Positions 1 to 18,384 of a stretch of DNA of 64,000 bases are shown here, in pieces. The stretch is taken from NCBI GenBank assembly GCA_033239005.1, contig BSQZ01000001.1:18137500-18201499 (forward strand). Reading direction: 5' to 3'. The position numbers and the translations under genes were made by a program. The stretch is from Lamellibrachia satsuma. Taxonomy: Eukaryota > Annelida > Polychaeta > Sabellida > Siboglinidae. Within the stretch, counting starts at the first letter, position 1, and each line of letters begins with the position of its first letter. Below the pieces are notes generated by a model. It saw nothing but the letters and a program-made list of their open reading frames with translations. It was not told where the DNA came from and ran no database searches.

Positions 1-96
1 ATAATGAAAGGTTAAAGGTAATTCGAATTGCATCATATAAACTAATAATTTTATAGTATGACATTACTAACTGAATTATAATTTTCTGCTTTGATG

Positions 97-144
97 AGTT
101 TGTGTGTGTGTGTGTGCGCGTGCGTGCGTGCTTGCGTGCTTGCA

Positions 145-228
<84 letters not shown>
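97..228. repeat. (TG)n and (CGTG)n microsatellite
   Basis: TG repeat, then GCGTGCGTGC repeat, then TG again. Confidence 0.95.
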
Positions 229-239
229 GAAAAATAAAC

Positions 240-1560
240 TTAATTCATTCATTCATAACAAATCTCTCTTAATTTAGGAGTTAGCCAAATCGCCGGATGA
301 GAGCTAATTAATCCAATTATTAATGCGACCAGAATGTGGACACATACACAACTTCCGTCACAATAAAAAGCACACTCTGCATCTACACTTTGCCGAACAT
401 GATGTGTGCGACAAACGGTGATGCCACAGCACGGAGCCTGGATAATCGAGGCTACTTCGAACCGAACCGAGCCAAATTTACCTTGATTGTCCGATATGTG
501 GCGCCACCGTAAGTCGTACTAGGACACCAGGTGACTGCACATCTAGTCGTTCAAATGTACGTCGATAACAGCGCTACATACACTGGAAAGCATTTATAAA
601 TAGACACATCTTTCACTTTGTAGTGCCTTAGTGGATTATTGAAAACGGGCTGAAACATGTCATATTGTTCTGAAACAGTTAAGGTAACAGTATATCGATC
701 TCTCGTAAGACCCAATGTGTAATACACATCAGTCTTATGTGCTACCATAAAAATTGGAAGACGTCAAAAGAACGCATCAAGTTTCATTGAAAGCAACAAT
801 AAACGCACACTTGGAACCGTAGTCGATCTCATATCAGAACTCAACTGGTCATCACTTAGGACGGGCGCTGAGTTGCCACTGTGTCTTTTCTAATTTTGAA
901 ATAAAAAACTCATAGTTAACGTGTAACGTGTTAACCCACCCCGCACAAATGCTCAGAAGATTCAGAATGTAAAGCATAAGGTCATTTATGCTATAGTTAG
1001 TAACATAGATCGCTTGGAACGTATTTACTCTATATGTTTAGCTTTATTAAAATTCAGAAACTAACGAAACCCAGGTTTGTGAAAATGGAAAAAAAAACCT
1101 ACTTTAAATCAATATCAACTGTTAGTGTTTCACAGGGTGAGTAATGCTGAATGTCAAGTGTGACAAACTATTCCCACGAGTTTACAGATTAGCCGGGAGA
1201 ATGAAATCAACATTATTATCACTTAAAAGGGGGAATGATTAATACGGGTCAAACCCTGGGCAACCGTGGGTTGGCCAAAGTACAAAAGTAATATTTGGAC
1301 ACGACACTTGCTAACGACATCGTGTCCAGCAACTGAGGCGGTGGTAGTTTAACTGGTCAAGACCAAATCGGGGCTCTTAAAAATCTAAGCACATTACAGC
1401 GCCACCAAAAATTGCGTCTAAATTGTGTAAATACGGGGTGTGAAAATCCCGGGAAGGAATTAAGGGGGGGGGACGGGTGTGACTGTTCAAATGGAATTGA
1501 CGTGTATAATCACTCCGCTGGAGAGGAACTGGTAAATGTTTTCTCACAGGTGCGTAGGTA
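240..1560. other. No gene seen
   Basis: Unique AT-rich sequence without a convincing ORF, exon or repeat. A short (ACGTACGC)n follows at 1563-1590. Confidence 0.5.
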
Positions 1561-1724
1561 ACCGTACGCACGTACGCACGTACGCACGTGCTTCTACATC
1601 AATATGGCAAATCATTGTTTTTCCTCTTCAGTGCTAAGACACCCCCCCCCCCACCTCGAATGGTATATTTATAATATGCACACAACCCGCACTCGAGGCA
1701 CTCAATAATGATAACATCAGATAA

Positions 1725-1840
1725 GGCTTTATTGCCCGCTCAACCAATGGCAACCTTTATTGCCCGCTCAACCAATCGCAACCTTTATTGCCCGCTCAAC
1801 CAATGGCAACCTTTATTGTCCGCTCAACCAATCGCAACCT
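1725..1840. repeat. Short tandem repeat, about 27 bp, four units
   Basis: The unit contains TTTATTGCCCGCTCAACCAA followed by TGGCAACC or TCGCAACC. Confidence 0.85.
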
Positions 1841-1881
1841 TAGAATACCGGAACGCACGACAGTCGAAATCTGCTGTGATG

Positions 1882-3202
1882 TCATCTTCCATCGCGCTGT
1901 AGTCGACGAGGAAATGTGGTATCTAGACACCTTTTTACGACCGCATCTTGTCGTATGTCTTTATACTGACATTCCCACAGCTCGACGACCTTGACGAAGT
2001 GACGTAGGTATGCAGTGTTTGTTCGGGTCTCGGCGAGAAGTTGGGTCATGGGTTTCCCGTTGACGGCGTTCACCTCTTGTCGGATGCACGGGTGTCCATG
2101 GTAGTAACAACCATGGAACTGATACGCCGCGTTCGTTTGTCTGCACCACCCGTCCACCGGAAGTTTACCGATCCTCTTCTCTCGACCGTTGACCTGATGC
2201 CAGATAGAGTGTCCCGTCCGTTCGGATTTCCACGTCAACCATTCTGTGTCCATCTGTCTAGGATGTAGGAAAAGTGCACTTCGTGTAGGTTGATGTGCAA
2301 CGTCTCGGGGTAGTGATATAACGATCGTCGGACGAGTTCAGCGGTCATCTTTCCATCGTCGTCGTCGAGCTTCGAGCTTGTACATGCACACGTTCGTTTA
2401 GAACGTGGTCTCGACATGACAGTGATCATCTAGCGTGACCCCGGCAAAGTCTTGCATGGCTACATCGTCTCGGTCGTTCGTCTGGTACAGCTCCTTCACC
2501 TACGGTTCCAATCGTCGTATATCGCATCCACGATGCAGGGCCAGACGATGGACGATACACAGAATGTCGGTGTACTTTTTGCAGTGGATGGGTTCCCTTT
2601 TCAGGCCGATGACGCCTCTGTTGCTCTTGACGTAGGCGGGAAGGGTCAAGTCGACGCACCCGATCGGATGATCGATAATGCGATTGACGAAGAAGGTGGC
2701 ATACGTCACGAGTTCACACACCCACGCCGAATCCGGTCTTTGAGCGATGACCCATTGCAAGAGGTCGGTTTCTCGGATGCGTCCCAGAAAGGCGTCAAAG
2801 TCGTCACGGTTGGTGATGAGACTGGGTTCGTCCAGGTACCGCCGCAGCAAATGCAAGAGGAATGATAGTACTCGTATCGTCCCGTGTCCTTGTTCCTCGG
2901 AATGAACCCGTAACTGAGATTAATCTTGAAATAGTTGGTCTGCTCCTGGAACATTCTCTTCAAAGGATCCTCTAGAAAGATAGTGTCTAGGGCGGTAATC
3001 TGTACTCGTTTCTGCACTGAATGGGTCCTCTCGATACGCCTGGTCGTATGGTAGACCAGTGCTCGCGTACGTCGTCTAGGTAGTCTAGGTAGTCTACGTA
3101 ATCTAGGTAGTCTAGGTATTCTAGGTAGTCTAGGTACTCTAGGTAGTCTAGATAGGAGGATTCATCAAAGTCTTCACCTTCACTAAATGAAGTATTCAGC
3201 AT
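1882..3202 (-). pseudogene. Relic of a protein-primed type B DNA polymerase ORF (Polinton/Maverick-like)
   Basis: Read from 3202 towards 1882 in shifting frames, the translation shows an acidic start (SFSEGEDFDE) and an LDY/LEY repeat (3060-3165). It continues with FKINLSYGFI and YEYYHSSC (about 2930-2860), ATFFVN and DHPIGC, CKKYTDILC (near 2580), and finally YQFHGCYYHGHPC (about 2124-2086). These resemble the N-terminal part of polymerase-B-like ORFs found in Polintons and related mobile elements of animals. The HGCYYHG box stands near the family's HGCYWHG motif. The polymerase palm motifs are not seen, and several frameshifts and stops break it, so it is a dead fragment. Confidence 0.65.
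3060..3165. repeat. 9-bp satellite (TCTAGGTAG)n inside the polymerase relic
   Basis: About 11 units. On the minus strand it reads LDYLEY repeats right after the acidic N-terminus. Confidence 0.9.
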
Positions 3203-3894
3203 ATTTTTTTAACTGAGTATATTAAAATTACTTTGTTTTACTAGAATTAAATTCATCAAACTCATAACACGACGAACGGCATGCAGCTTTCGTTATTGTC
3301 AACGCTTTCAAAACATGGCTGTTTTTGAAATGATCGGTGAACAGAACGAGCATCTGGTAGATAATTTAGTGAATGTCTAATAAGAGGAAAGTCTAAAAAT
3401 GGCACTTTCAATTGTCAAGAGAATGCACAATTATAGATCCAAAATGGCAATTTAGTAACTGCTCAGATTACTGCTATTTTCGCCTGAAGGTTCCGTTTAT
3501 GGGTCATATTGAGGAAATATGCACAATTTGTTTGCAGCGCACAATAAATGTTCAATGTGTAGACTAAACATTATGCATACGTGTTAATTATGTACATACT
3601 CTGGCACAAAATGTGTTGGGTTTTTTTGTCGATTAAACAAAACAAATAATGTCTTTGCCTTTGCAAATGGGAAAAACAGAAAATGGTAGTACATGACCCT
3701 CTATATGAAAAATTTTTCCTAGCATTTAGAAATGAGCCATGTCAGTGACTTTGAACTATACTTTGGGATATACTCTCACGATAAACAGAGTCGTTTTAAC
3801 AAGCAAATGTCATTTGCATTGGTTCCAGTCTTTGTAATGTGAATTTGATGGTGAATCCAATTGAAGGTGAACCAATTTATGAATTCTTGGGGCT

Positions 3895-4597
3895 GGTGCA
3901 TAACAACAAACATAACAACAAGCATAACAACAAACATAACAACAAACATAACAACAAACATAACAACAAACATAACAACAAACATAACAACAAACATAAC
4001 AGCAAGCATAACAACAAACATAACAACAAACATAACAACAAACATAACAGCAAGCATAACAACAAGCCTAACAACAAACATAACATCAAACATAACAACA
4101 AACATAACAACAAGCATAACAACAAACATAACAACAAACATAACAACAAGCATAACAACAAACATAACAACAAACATAACAACAAACATAACAACAAACA
4201 TAAAAACAAACATAACAACAAACATAAAAACAAACATAACAACAAACATAACAACAAACATAACAACAAACATAACAACAAGCATAACAACAAACATAAC
4301 AACAAACATAACAACAAACATAACAACAAACATAAAAACAAACATAACAACAAACATAAAAACAAACATAACAACAAACATAACAACAAACATAACAACA
4401 AACATAACAACAAACATAACAACAAGCATAACAACAAACATAACAACAAACATAACAACAAGCATAACAACAAACATAACAACAAACATAACAACAAACA
4501 TAACAACAAACATAACAACAAACATAAAAACAAACATAACAACAAACATAAAAACAAACATAACAACAAACATAACAACAAACATAACAACAAACAC
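3895..4597. repeat. 12-bp satellite (CATAACAACAAA)n
   Basis: About 58 tandem units, with variants CATAAAAACAAA, CATAACAACAAG and CATAACAGCAAG. The variant order recurs in blocks (the AAAAAC pair appears three times), so larger units have been duplicated. It is absent from the matching places in blocks B and 57185-59850. Confidence 0.95.
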
Positions 4598-6183
4598 ATT
4601 TTCAACAATGTCCTCAATTAAGTTGGCCACGCAATATTTTGTTGTTCGAAATGTTCAATATTCTGGCTATAGACTTTGTGTTCATTAACATGTACTATTT
4701 CGGTGGCATTTCAGTTTTTCATGAGCTGCAAAACCTGTGTGCACACTTTCACCCTCAACAAAACCATGCACGCACCCTTGTCAAAAATCAGGATTCACAT
4801 GTCTCCTATATGGGTCATACCACAATTGCTGTATATTTTCAATAAAGTTCTGTCCCAGATTTGTGGGTGCATCTTCAAATATTCCTATGACGAATTATGT
4901 ATTTACTTGGATTCTATGAAGCACAACATACACGCTTATATAGGTTGTTCATGACATTATATGGAGACTGACTCAGACTGTGTCCGTTTTAGCAAGTGGA
5001 AGGCTCCGAAATCGCCATGGCTAGTAGAAGAGAATGCAAATCATATTCCTTACGCAAATGTCACGGTATGTTATCCAAACTAAATAATGCCCTAGATGTA
5101 CGAATGGTATAATACGTAATCACTAGATGACAGCACATCATTCTCACCAGAAGATCAGTCATATATCGCCAAGCAAACCATGAGTGTATAAAGGTACATG
5201 AAGGGTGAGGAGGGGGGGGTACTTTGTACATGTCAGTGCTGTTATCATTACTGCACAAACATGACGACAATGTAATTGGGTAGACTATGGTTTCTTTACA
5301 AACAAGGATTTACTCTAAAACACAGCTGAAATGGGCAATAACATGGTAAAATACTTCACATGAGATTAATGAATTTAAGCCCAAATATCAGGTTACAGTT
5401 TGTGCGGTTACCCTAGAATTTAGACAGTTTCCGATCTGACAATATTTAGCCAAAACCGACATGTGTTCAATTGTAGACATATCATTTATATATCGCAATG
5501 CACGTATACATCAATTGGCCTATCCTATATTTATAGTTATAATGTTATAAACAAATGTCCAGGGTGTGTTGAGAGTACAGAGGATGAACAGGGAGTTAAA
5601 TAATGGTTCCACTTAATAACACATTCTGTCGTTCTATCACAAAAGTAACCCCGGAGTGATGAATGATTATTTTATAGATCGAAATTGCCCAGTATGACAT
5701 TTTCCACACTACATAACTACATATCAAAATGGCTGCACAATACTTTCTATCAACATTCTGGGAAATTAACACTAACAGGACTCTAAAAGAATATACCTGA
5801 ATGTGTTGATGTATGTATTTTGTATTATATTATTTTTATTATTATTATTTTATATATAGTACTTAGGATCATAGTGTTAAGAAATTGTGATTCGATTCGA
5901 TATGCAATACATTGCTACAAGTGCATATCGAACTTGATAGCAGATTCAAAGTATGCAGTACGCAAAGCTATCTTGAAAGGTATCTTAGATGTTGAGTTTG
6001 CAATGAGTTCATGTTATATGTTCCAGGTGGACACAACTCGATAAAAAAAAAACAATTGTATACCAATTCTAAAGGGTGTGTAACCTTGAATCCGTGACCT
6101 CGAGTCGAAATAGTATTTTTTTAGTAGGGTTATCACAATATATGAGGTTACTTCCAATTATATTGACATGTTCATGCAATATA

Positions 6184-7170
6184 TTATATACCAAGACTCT
6201 CTTGTTTTAGATGGTGAAGTCTTTGTAGGTAACCATGATTGCTCGTAAAGAACCGCTGCACATTATCTAACTGGTCATTCAACGCCAAGTATTGAAGGGA
6301 TTTATATGCCTTAACGTTAGAAGTATGAAAACAGAGGAAAATAACGTTGATTGTGATGTAAGCTTTGCACCAAATAGACGAAATGTGCTTCTTAAATAAA
6401 CAATGACCATCAACTAACACATCGAGATCTCGGCAATCATTAACGAGCTGCACCCATGTCAGGTGGTAAGTAGTCGGGGTGTTGTTTCCAGTCAGTACAC
6501 AACATTTATGCTCACCTACTTGAAGCTGCCATCACTCGGCCATGACTTCATAAAGGCGTTCTTGCATAATGGGCTGTTCGGGAACATCCAATAAATCACT
6601 GGATAATTGAGTGTCATCAGCGTTAGTAATCACTGGTCGTCAGGTAGATCGCTTACATACAAAATAAATAGTAGGGGACCGGTGTATGAGCCACGCGGGA
6701 CACCAGACGAGGCATCTGTATAACCTGAACACGTTTAACCTATTTCGACTCGTTGTTTGCGATTGCATAAGAAACTGGTGAACCATTGCAAAATGTTGCC
6801 GCATATTCCATACTTTGGTAATTTATATAATAATTGAGGATGAGGCATCTTGTCAAACGCTTTAGTGTCTATAGCCTTAACCCACAAACTGCTGCAGTTC
6901 AGTAGTTGCAGCTCTGTGGATCGCCTTTTGACAAAACCATATTGAGCATCTGTATTCAGATGACTTCGGTACAGATGGTAATTTATGTTGTCAGCTAATA
7001 TTCGTTCAAACAAACTGACCATGACTTGTAGTATGCTAATTGGGCGGTAATTACCTGCCTGCGATGCCACTCCTTTCATATAGACAGGAGTGATCTTGAC
7101 AGATTTCCAAAGCTAAGGACATGTACCGTTGATGAGTGACATTTTGAAAGTATTATACAATGGCGTACAC
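6184..7170 (-). pseudogene. LINE reverse transcriptase relic (block A)
   Basis: The translation shows NYRPISILQV, AQYGFVKRRST and AFDKMPHPQLL (7079-6735), and later the thumb region. The stretch coding the catalytic YADD is cut by a short deletion near 6620, relative to block B. Stops and shifts occur throughout. Confidence 0.75.
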
Positions 7171-7199
7171 AGTTCATACGAAAGGCATTTTTTTTAACA

Positions 7200-8250
7200 G
7201 CGGATGGTTATGCCATCCGGGCTACGGCTGATCTTAATAGGCAGCCTGATTGGGCTACACTTACTGCTTCCAAGGGAAGACATTGTTGCACCAATCTCAT
7301 ACAGATTACATTACTATAATTAATAGTCGTATTGATATTACAAGCATTCATTGCATAGTTCTAAGCAATGTGTGGCCATTTAATATATGTTAACAGTGGC
7401 GCCACACGGTGGACCATGATTTGTTATTGTTATTAATATGTCATTGTTCAGACTTCATGTAAACTTATTTGTATACATGTGGAAACAATATTTGCAAATA
7501 ACAACACAACACAATAAATTAACTACTGCGTGTTTATTATTAACACAGCAAGCAACAAGCAGCGTGCGTGAATATGAAAGTACATTTTCAGATGTCTGAC
7601 TAACCTCATTACAGTGAAATATTGGAATTTTTTAGTATTAGTATATTGATACATCACTACACAACGACGATAATTAAAGCGAGACATACTGAGTTCGTTA
7701 ATTAGACGTATCTTAAGGAACAAAAATAATGTTTTCCCTATAATAAATGCATGAAAACTAAATTAATAACAAAAGTTTTTGTTAATGCATATACTATGTC
7801 AATTATTGCAATTTAAAATCGTGTATACACGTGAAATACCACAGCTTATTTACGTTCAGCTTTTCATCAAAATATTAGCCAATGTGAAACTTTTGCGCAC
7901 ATCATGAATACAATAATAACTTACTTTATTATCACTTTGTAACGGTTGTGTTCAAGAAACATAGAAGATGAGCAAGCGATATGGCCACACGTGTCTTCTT
8001 GGATATGTTGACAGCTCATAATACGAAGCCAGAAGTGCCAAGAAGGGGAAGGAGATCTGTTTCCAATTAATATCCTATTTCTTTTTTCTAATAATTTCCT
8101 TCTTTCTCAAACAATTCTACATTGTCTATAACAAGTGGTTACACAATGCATATGAGACCATGATTGTTTCAAATATTTCCTTATTGCTTAATTTCATCTC
8201 TAGCAGGAGAATCTACTTCCTCCTCATTCGTTAACTTGGCACTTCTTTGA
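7200..8250. other. Duplicated non-coding flank, no gene seen
   Basis: Shared with 35200-36260, and in part with 59440-59850. Presumed 3' side of gene A. No coding match. Confidence 0.5.
7925..7930 (-). promoter_or_regulatory. Possible polyadenylation signal of gene A
   Basis: AATAAA on the minus strand, about 505 nt past the stop, conserved in block B at 35940-35935. No transcript evidence. Confidence 0.3.
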
Positions 8251-8252
8251 AG

Positions 8253-8402
8253 CAGATATCTCGTTGAGTTGCTGTCCTTATGACCAGGCCGCTGAAGTGG
8301 TCCAGATATCTCGTTGAGTTGCTGTCCTTATGACCAGGCCGCTGAAGTGGTCCAGATATCTCGTTGAGCTGCTGTCCTTATGACCAGGCCGCTGAAGTGG
8401 TC
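8253..8402. repeat. Three 50-bp direct repeats just past the stop of gene A
   Basis: Units 8253-8302, 8303-8352 and 8353-8402 start CAGATATCTCGTTGAG, and the third has one T/C change. Gene B has a single unit (36261-36310). They begin 34 nt after the stop codon, so they lie in the presumed 3' UTR. Confidence 0.95.
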
Positions 8403-8435
8403 CAGGCGATTCAACCACCATCCTCCAGTTGTCGC

Positions 8436-14155
<5,720 letters not shown>

Positions 14156-14287
14156 GTTTGCGATCCTGCTTCGTAGAGACTGGGAACACTGCGTACCTGC
14201 GTAACTGCGTCACTTGAAATAACGAGTGATCGAATGACGCTGGTGAGTGAGTCCTAGGTGGCAGCACGGGTACTTTCCATACATTAA

Positions 14288-14949
14288 CCCATTAGACCCC
14301 ACAACGGCCGCGGCCGGCCGCTCTGTGCAGTCCTGGAACGGCCGCCGCCGGCCGCATATAGGACCCTCTATTCAAAAAAATCCTGGCGAATAACTACTGA
14401 ACTAAACGCTACCAAATTTTGCCACCCCCTAGCGGATACATTTTGCAACAACAACACCTCGTTACGTGCATGTGTTGCCCTTTCGGAAATCTTGATTTTC
14501 ATCAGTTTTCTTCACGCTATCTCGAAAATTTTTATTTCTATATTTGTCATGATAAATATGGTGTAACCTGAAAAATAACCGTCAGAATTTTATAATGTTT
14601 TCAGTGGTGCAAAGCTAATACATATAGCTACATTTTCTTCGCTGTGTTGCATAGGGTTATAGCATGGGATTATTATTGTCAAATGTCAGTGGCAACTATC
14701 AATGTTTTAACAAATGTACTATGTTGTCTTTGCAAATTGTGATCAAATGTCAACAGTTTATTAATATATCCTATTTCTAAGTATACATGCATGTGGAGAA
14801 ATTACTACTCTTCAAAATAAACACAACTTGTAATTGTCAATATTGAATAGTTTTTTCTACAGATTTTTGAACACAAGGAGGTAAAATCGCTCGAAATTTG
14901 CCAGAAATCCTGGGAATATGGTGGCATGTTTTAATAAAATCCTGGGGCC
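14288..14949. mobile_element. Candidate non-autonomous DNA transposon inserted upstream of gene A
   Basis: The block is absent from the matching place in block B (42922, CATTAACATAAG). It follows a TTAA. Its ends carry TTAGACCCCA and, inverted, TTAGGCCCCA. There is no coding sequence. The first 70 bp are GC-rich (CGGCCGCGGCCGGCCG) and the rest is AT-rich. TTAA and CCC ends suggest a piggyBac-type target, but the right-hand TTAA is not exact. Confidence 0.5.
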
Positions 14950-15432
14950 TAAGTGGACAATGCACTACCGACTATAAAATTCACCGTCGTCGTTCGCGAT
15001 AGTCTAATGGGAACGACGTTCTATCTTCATCACTGCCAGTGCAATAAAAACGTGGCTCTTTCTGAAACATCCCCCGCCAAGCATCGGTGAACAGAACAAC
15101 CACCCGCTTGGATATTTATTGAGTGTCCAATATGGGGCAAGTCTCAAAACGGCACTTTCAGTCGTCAAGAGAAGACACAATTATAGAACCAAAATCGCAA
15201 TTTACTAACTGCTCAGATTACTGCTACATAGGGGTCATAGGGGGAATGCGGATAAGATCGCGAACGTAACGCTCAGTTGCGCATAAAAGTGAAACGATGT
15301 AACGAAAACTCACAACATTTGCATGAGGCGAAGAACATTTATTCATGCTTACATCAGACTTAGTTTTACCGAAGAAGGTTCATAATTATAATAATTACTG
15401 ACTGATTAGTCAATTTCTCGAAATGCGCGCTC

Positions 15433-15840
15433 TTAGACGGTCAGCCGTCTAAGATCGAACGCGACCCAGTCTAAAAGCGCGCACATTCTATACGGTCCGC
15501 AAGGCAGTGTTGTATTGCTGCAAACAATGGATGTTCGTGAGAACTGCCTGACACGCAGCCCATGTGTATAATTTGGAAAACCGAAGGACTCCACAATAAT
15601 TGAGTGAACGAATGACGCCAGCGAGTGAGTCGTATGTGACAGCACGGCTGTAGTGCCGCAGTACTACATTTGAACATGACAATCTCCGTTGCCACATTTG
15701 CCTTCCTGCTAGGGAATGGGGACACCTGCGTGCGAACGTCACTTGAAATAGGGAGTGACTCAGTTTCACTGGTGACTGATTATCTGGTCTGTGCCAGCAC
15801 CGTTGGCTTGCATATATTAACATAAGCAGGTAGCGCACCA
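15433..15840 (-). pseudogene. Relic of an MS4A-like exon 1 start and upstream region (block A)
   Basis: 15676-15840 aligns by eye with the start and 5' flank of gene A: the GTTGCCA.ATTTGC context, then CGTCACTTGAAATA, and further out the ATTAACATAAG block. The first codons read VATEIV (from 15695) against MATTIV in gene A, with GTG in place of ATG. Similarity stops after a few codons, and no downstream exons were found. The 15433-15670 part is only flank. Confidence 0.4.
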
Positions 15841-16084
15841 ACGACTCTTCACTGAAGACGAATGCGGCATTGAGTCGACATGGAAATGAACTCAACCATG
15901 CTTACTCGACGGTCACATATGCTACATAGTACTATGAATATGTTATTTTTGTATTTTTCGAGTAGTGCCACAGTACTACATTCGTACACGACGAACACCA
16001 CTAATGAATATATGACACGCAATTATTGCATTCCCAGTCTTACAGAACAAACACACTTCTGCGTCCATATTCACATGTATCCAA

Positions 16085-16705
16085 CTTAGAATGTAGATAG
16101 GACGGCCACATTCACATGTATTCAACTTATAATGTAGATAGGACGGTCACATTCACATGTATTCAACCTAGATTGTAGGTAGGACACTCACATTCACATG
16201 TATTCAACCTAGAATGTAGATTGGACGGCCACATTCACATGTAGTCAACCTAGAATGTAGATAGGACGGCCACATTCACATGTATTCAACCTAGAATGTA
16301 GATAGGACGGCCACATTCACATGTATTCGACCTAGAATGTAGATAGAACGGCCATATTCCCATGTATTCAACCTAGAATGTAGATAGGACGGCCACATTC
16401 ACAGGTATTCAACCTAGAATGTAGATAGAACGGCCACATTCACATGTATTCAACTTAGAATGTAGATAGGACGGCCACATTCACATGTATTCAACCTAGA
16501 ATGTAGATAGGACGGCCACATTCACATGTATTCAACCTAGAATGTAGATAGAACGGCCACATTCACATGTATTCAACCTAGAATGTAGATAGGACGGCCA
16601 CATTCACATGTATTCAACCTAGAATGTAGATAGGACGGCCACATTCACATGTATTCAACTTAGAATGTGGGTAGGACGGCCACATTCACATGTATTCAAC
16701 CTAGA
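16085..16705. repeat. 41-bp satellite (block A)
   Basis: The unit contains ATTCACATGTATTCAACCTA and GTAGATAGGACGGCC. About 15 units. It abuts the 36-bp satellite at about 16705. Confidence 0.95.
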
Positions 16706-18310
16706 ATGGTGTAGCTCACTGGGGCAGACGACCGCCAAGGGTGATATAGCTTCACTAATGCAGCTGACCACCAAGGGTGGTGTAGCTTCACTGGGGCAGA
16801 CGACCGCCAAGGGTGGTGTAGCTTCACTGGGGCAGAAGACCACCAAGGGTGGTGTAGCTTCACTAGGGCAGATGACCATAAGGGTTGTGTAGCTTCACTG
16901 GGGCAGATGACCACAAAGGGTGGTGTAGCTTCACATTGGAAGATGACCGCCAAGGGTGGGGTAGCTTCACTGGGGCAGACGACCACAAAGGGTGGTGTAG
17001 ATTCACTGGGGAAGATGACCACCAAGGGTGGTGTAGCTTCACTGGGGCAGACGACCACAAAGGGTGGTGTAGATTCACTGGGGCAGATGACCACAAAGGG
17101 TGGTGTAGATTCACTGGGGCAGATGACCACAAAGGGTGGTGTAGCTTCACACTGGAAGATGACCGCCAAGGGTGGGGTAGCTTCACTGGGGCAGACGACC
17201 ACCAAGGGTGGTGTAGATTCACTGGGGAAGATGACCGCGAAGGGTGGTGTAGCTTCACTGGGGAAGATGACCACCAAGGGTGGTGTAGCTTCACTAGGGC
17301 AGATGACCACCAAGGATGGTGTAGCTTCACTGCGGCAGATGACCACCAAGGGTGGTGTAGCTTCACTGGGGCAGATGACCACCAAGGGTGGTGTAGCTCA
17401 ACTAGGGCAGATGACCACCAAGGGTGTTGTTGCTTCACTGGGGAAGATGACCGCCAAGGGTGGTGTAGCTGCACTAGGGCAGATGACCACCAAGGGTGGT
17501 GTAGCTTCACTGGGGCAGATGACCGCCAAGGGTGGTGTAGCTTCACTGGGGAAGATGACCACCAAGGGTGGTGTAGCTTCACTAGGGCAGATGACCACCA
17601 AGGGTGGTGTAGCTTCACTGCGGCAGATGACCACAAAGGGTGGTGTAGCTTCACTAGGGCAGATGACCATCAAGGGTGGTGTAGCTTCACTGGGGCAGAC
17701 GACCACCAAGGGTGGTGTAGCTTCACTGGGGAAGATTACCGCCAAGGGTGGTGTAGCTTCACTGGGGCAGATGACCACCAAGGGTGGTGTAGCTTCACTG
17801 GGGAAGATGACCGCCAAGGATGGTGTAGCTTCACTGGGGCAGATGACCACCAAGGGTGGTGTAGCTTCACTGGGGAAGATGACCGCCAAGGATGGTGTAG
17901 CTTCACTGGGGTAGACGACCACCAAGGGTGGTGTAGCTTCACTGGGGCAGACGACCGCCAAGGGTGGTGTAGCTTCACTGGGGCAGATGACCGCCAAGGG
18001 AGGTGAGCTTCACTGGGGCAGACGACCGCCAAGGGTGGTGCAGCTTCGCTAGGGCAGATGACTACCAAGGGTGGTGTAGCTTCACTGGGGCAGACGACCG
18101 CCAAGGTTGGTGTAGTTTCACTGGGGCAGATGACCGCCAAGGGTGGTGTAGCTTCACTGGGGCTAACGAACGCCAAGGGTGGTGTAGCTTCACTGGGGCA
18201 GAAGACCGCCAAGGGTGGTGTAGCTTCACTAGGGCAGATGACCACCAAGGGTGGTTTGCTTCACTGGGGAAGATGACCAACAAGGGTGGTGTAGCTTCAC
18301 TTGCGCCCCG
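16706..18310. repeat. 36-bp satellite in the remnant intron 2 of pseudogene D
   Basis: The unit contains GGTGTAGCTTCACTGGGGCA and GATGACCACCAAGGGT. About 44 units. All six frames are open for long stretches because the unit is divisible by three and lacks stops. Confidence 0.95.
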
Positions 18311-18384
18311 ACAACTGCTGAAATCCGTTGAACAAAAAGGACCTAAACAAGTTCGATTAAAACATAATATTATACTGTACTCAA

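Noticed and set aside
3776..4688. Long open frames in several phases (MFVVMFV, HNNKHNNK, TNITTNIT)
   Set aside because: They lie in the 12-bp satellite, and every phase without a stop stays open. Not genes.
15880..16089. 69-codon plus-strand frame conserved at 43998-44207
   Set aside because: Conserved only because the block is duplicated. No motif, and the end runs into the satellite.
16085..16705. CRISPR-like regular array
   Set aside because: The whole 41-bp unit repeats with no variable spacers, and the setting is eukaryotic.
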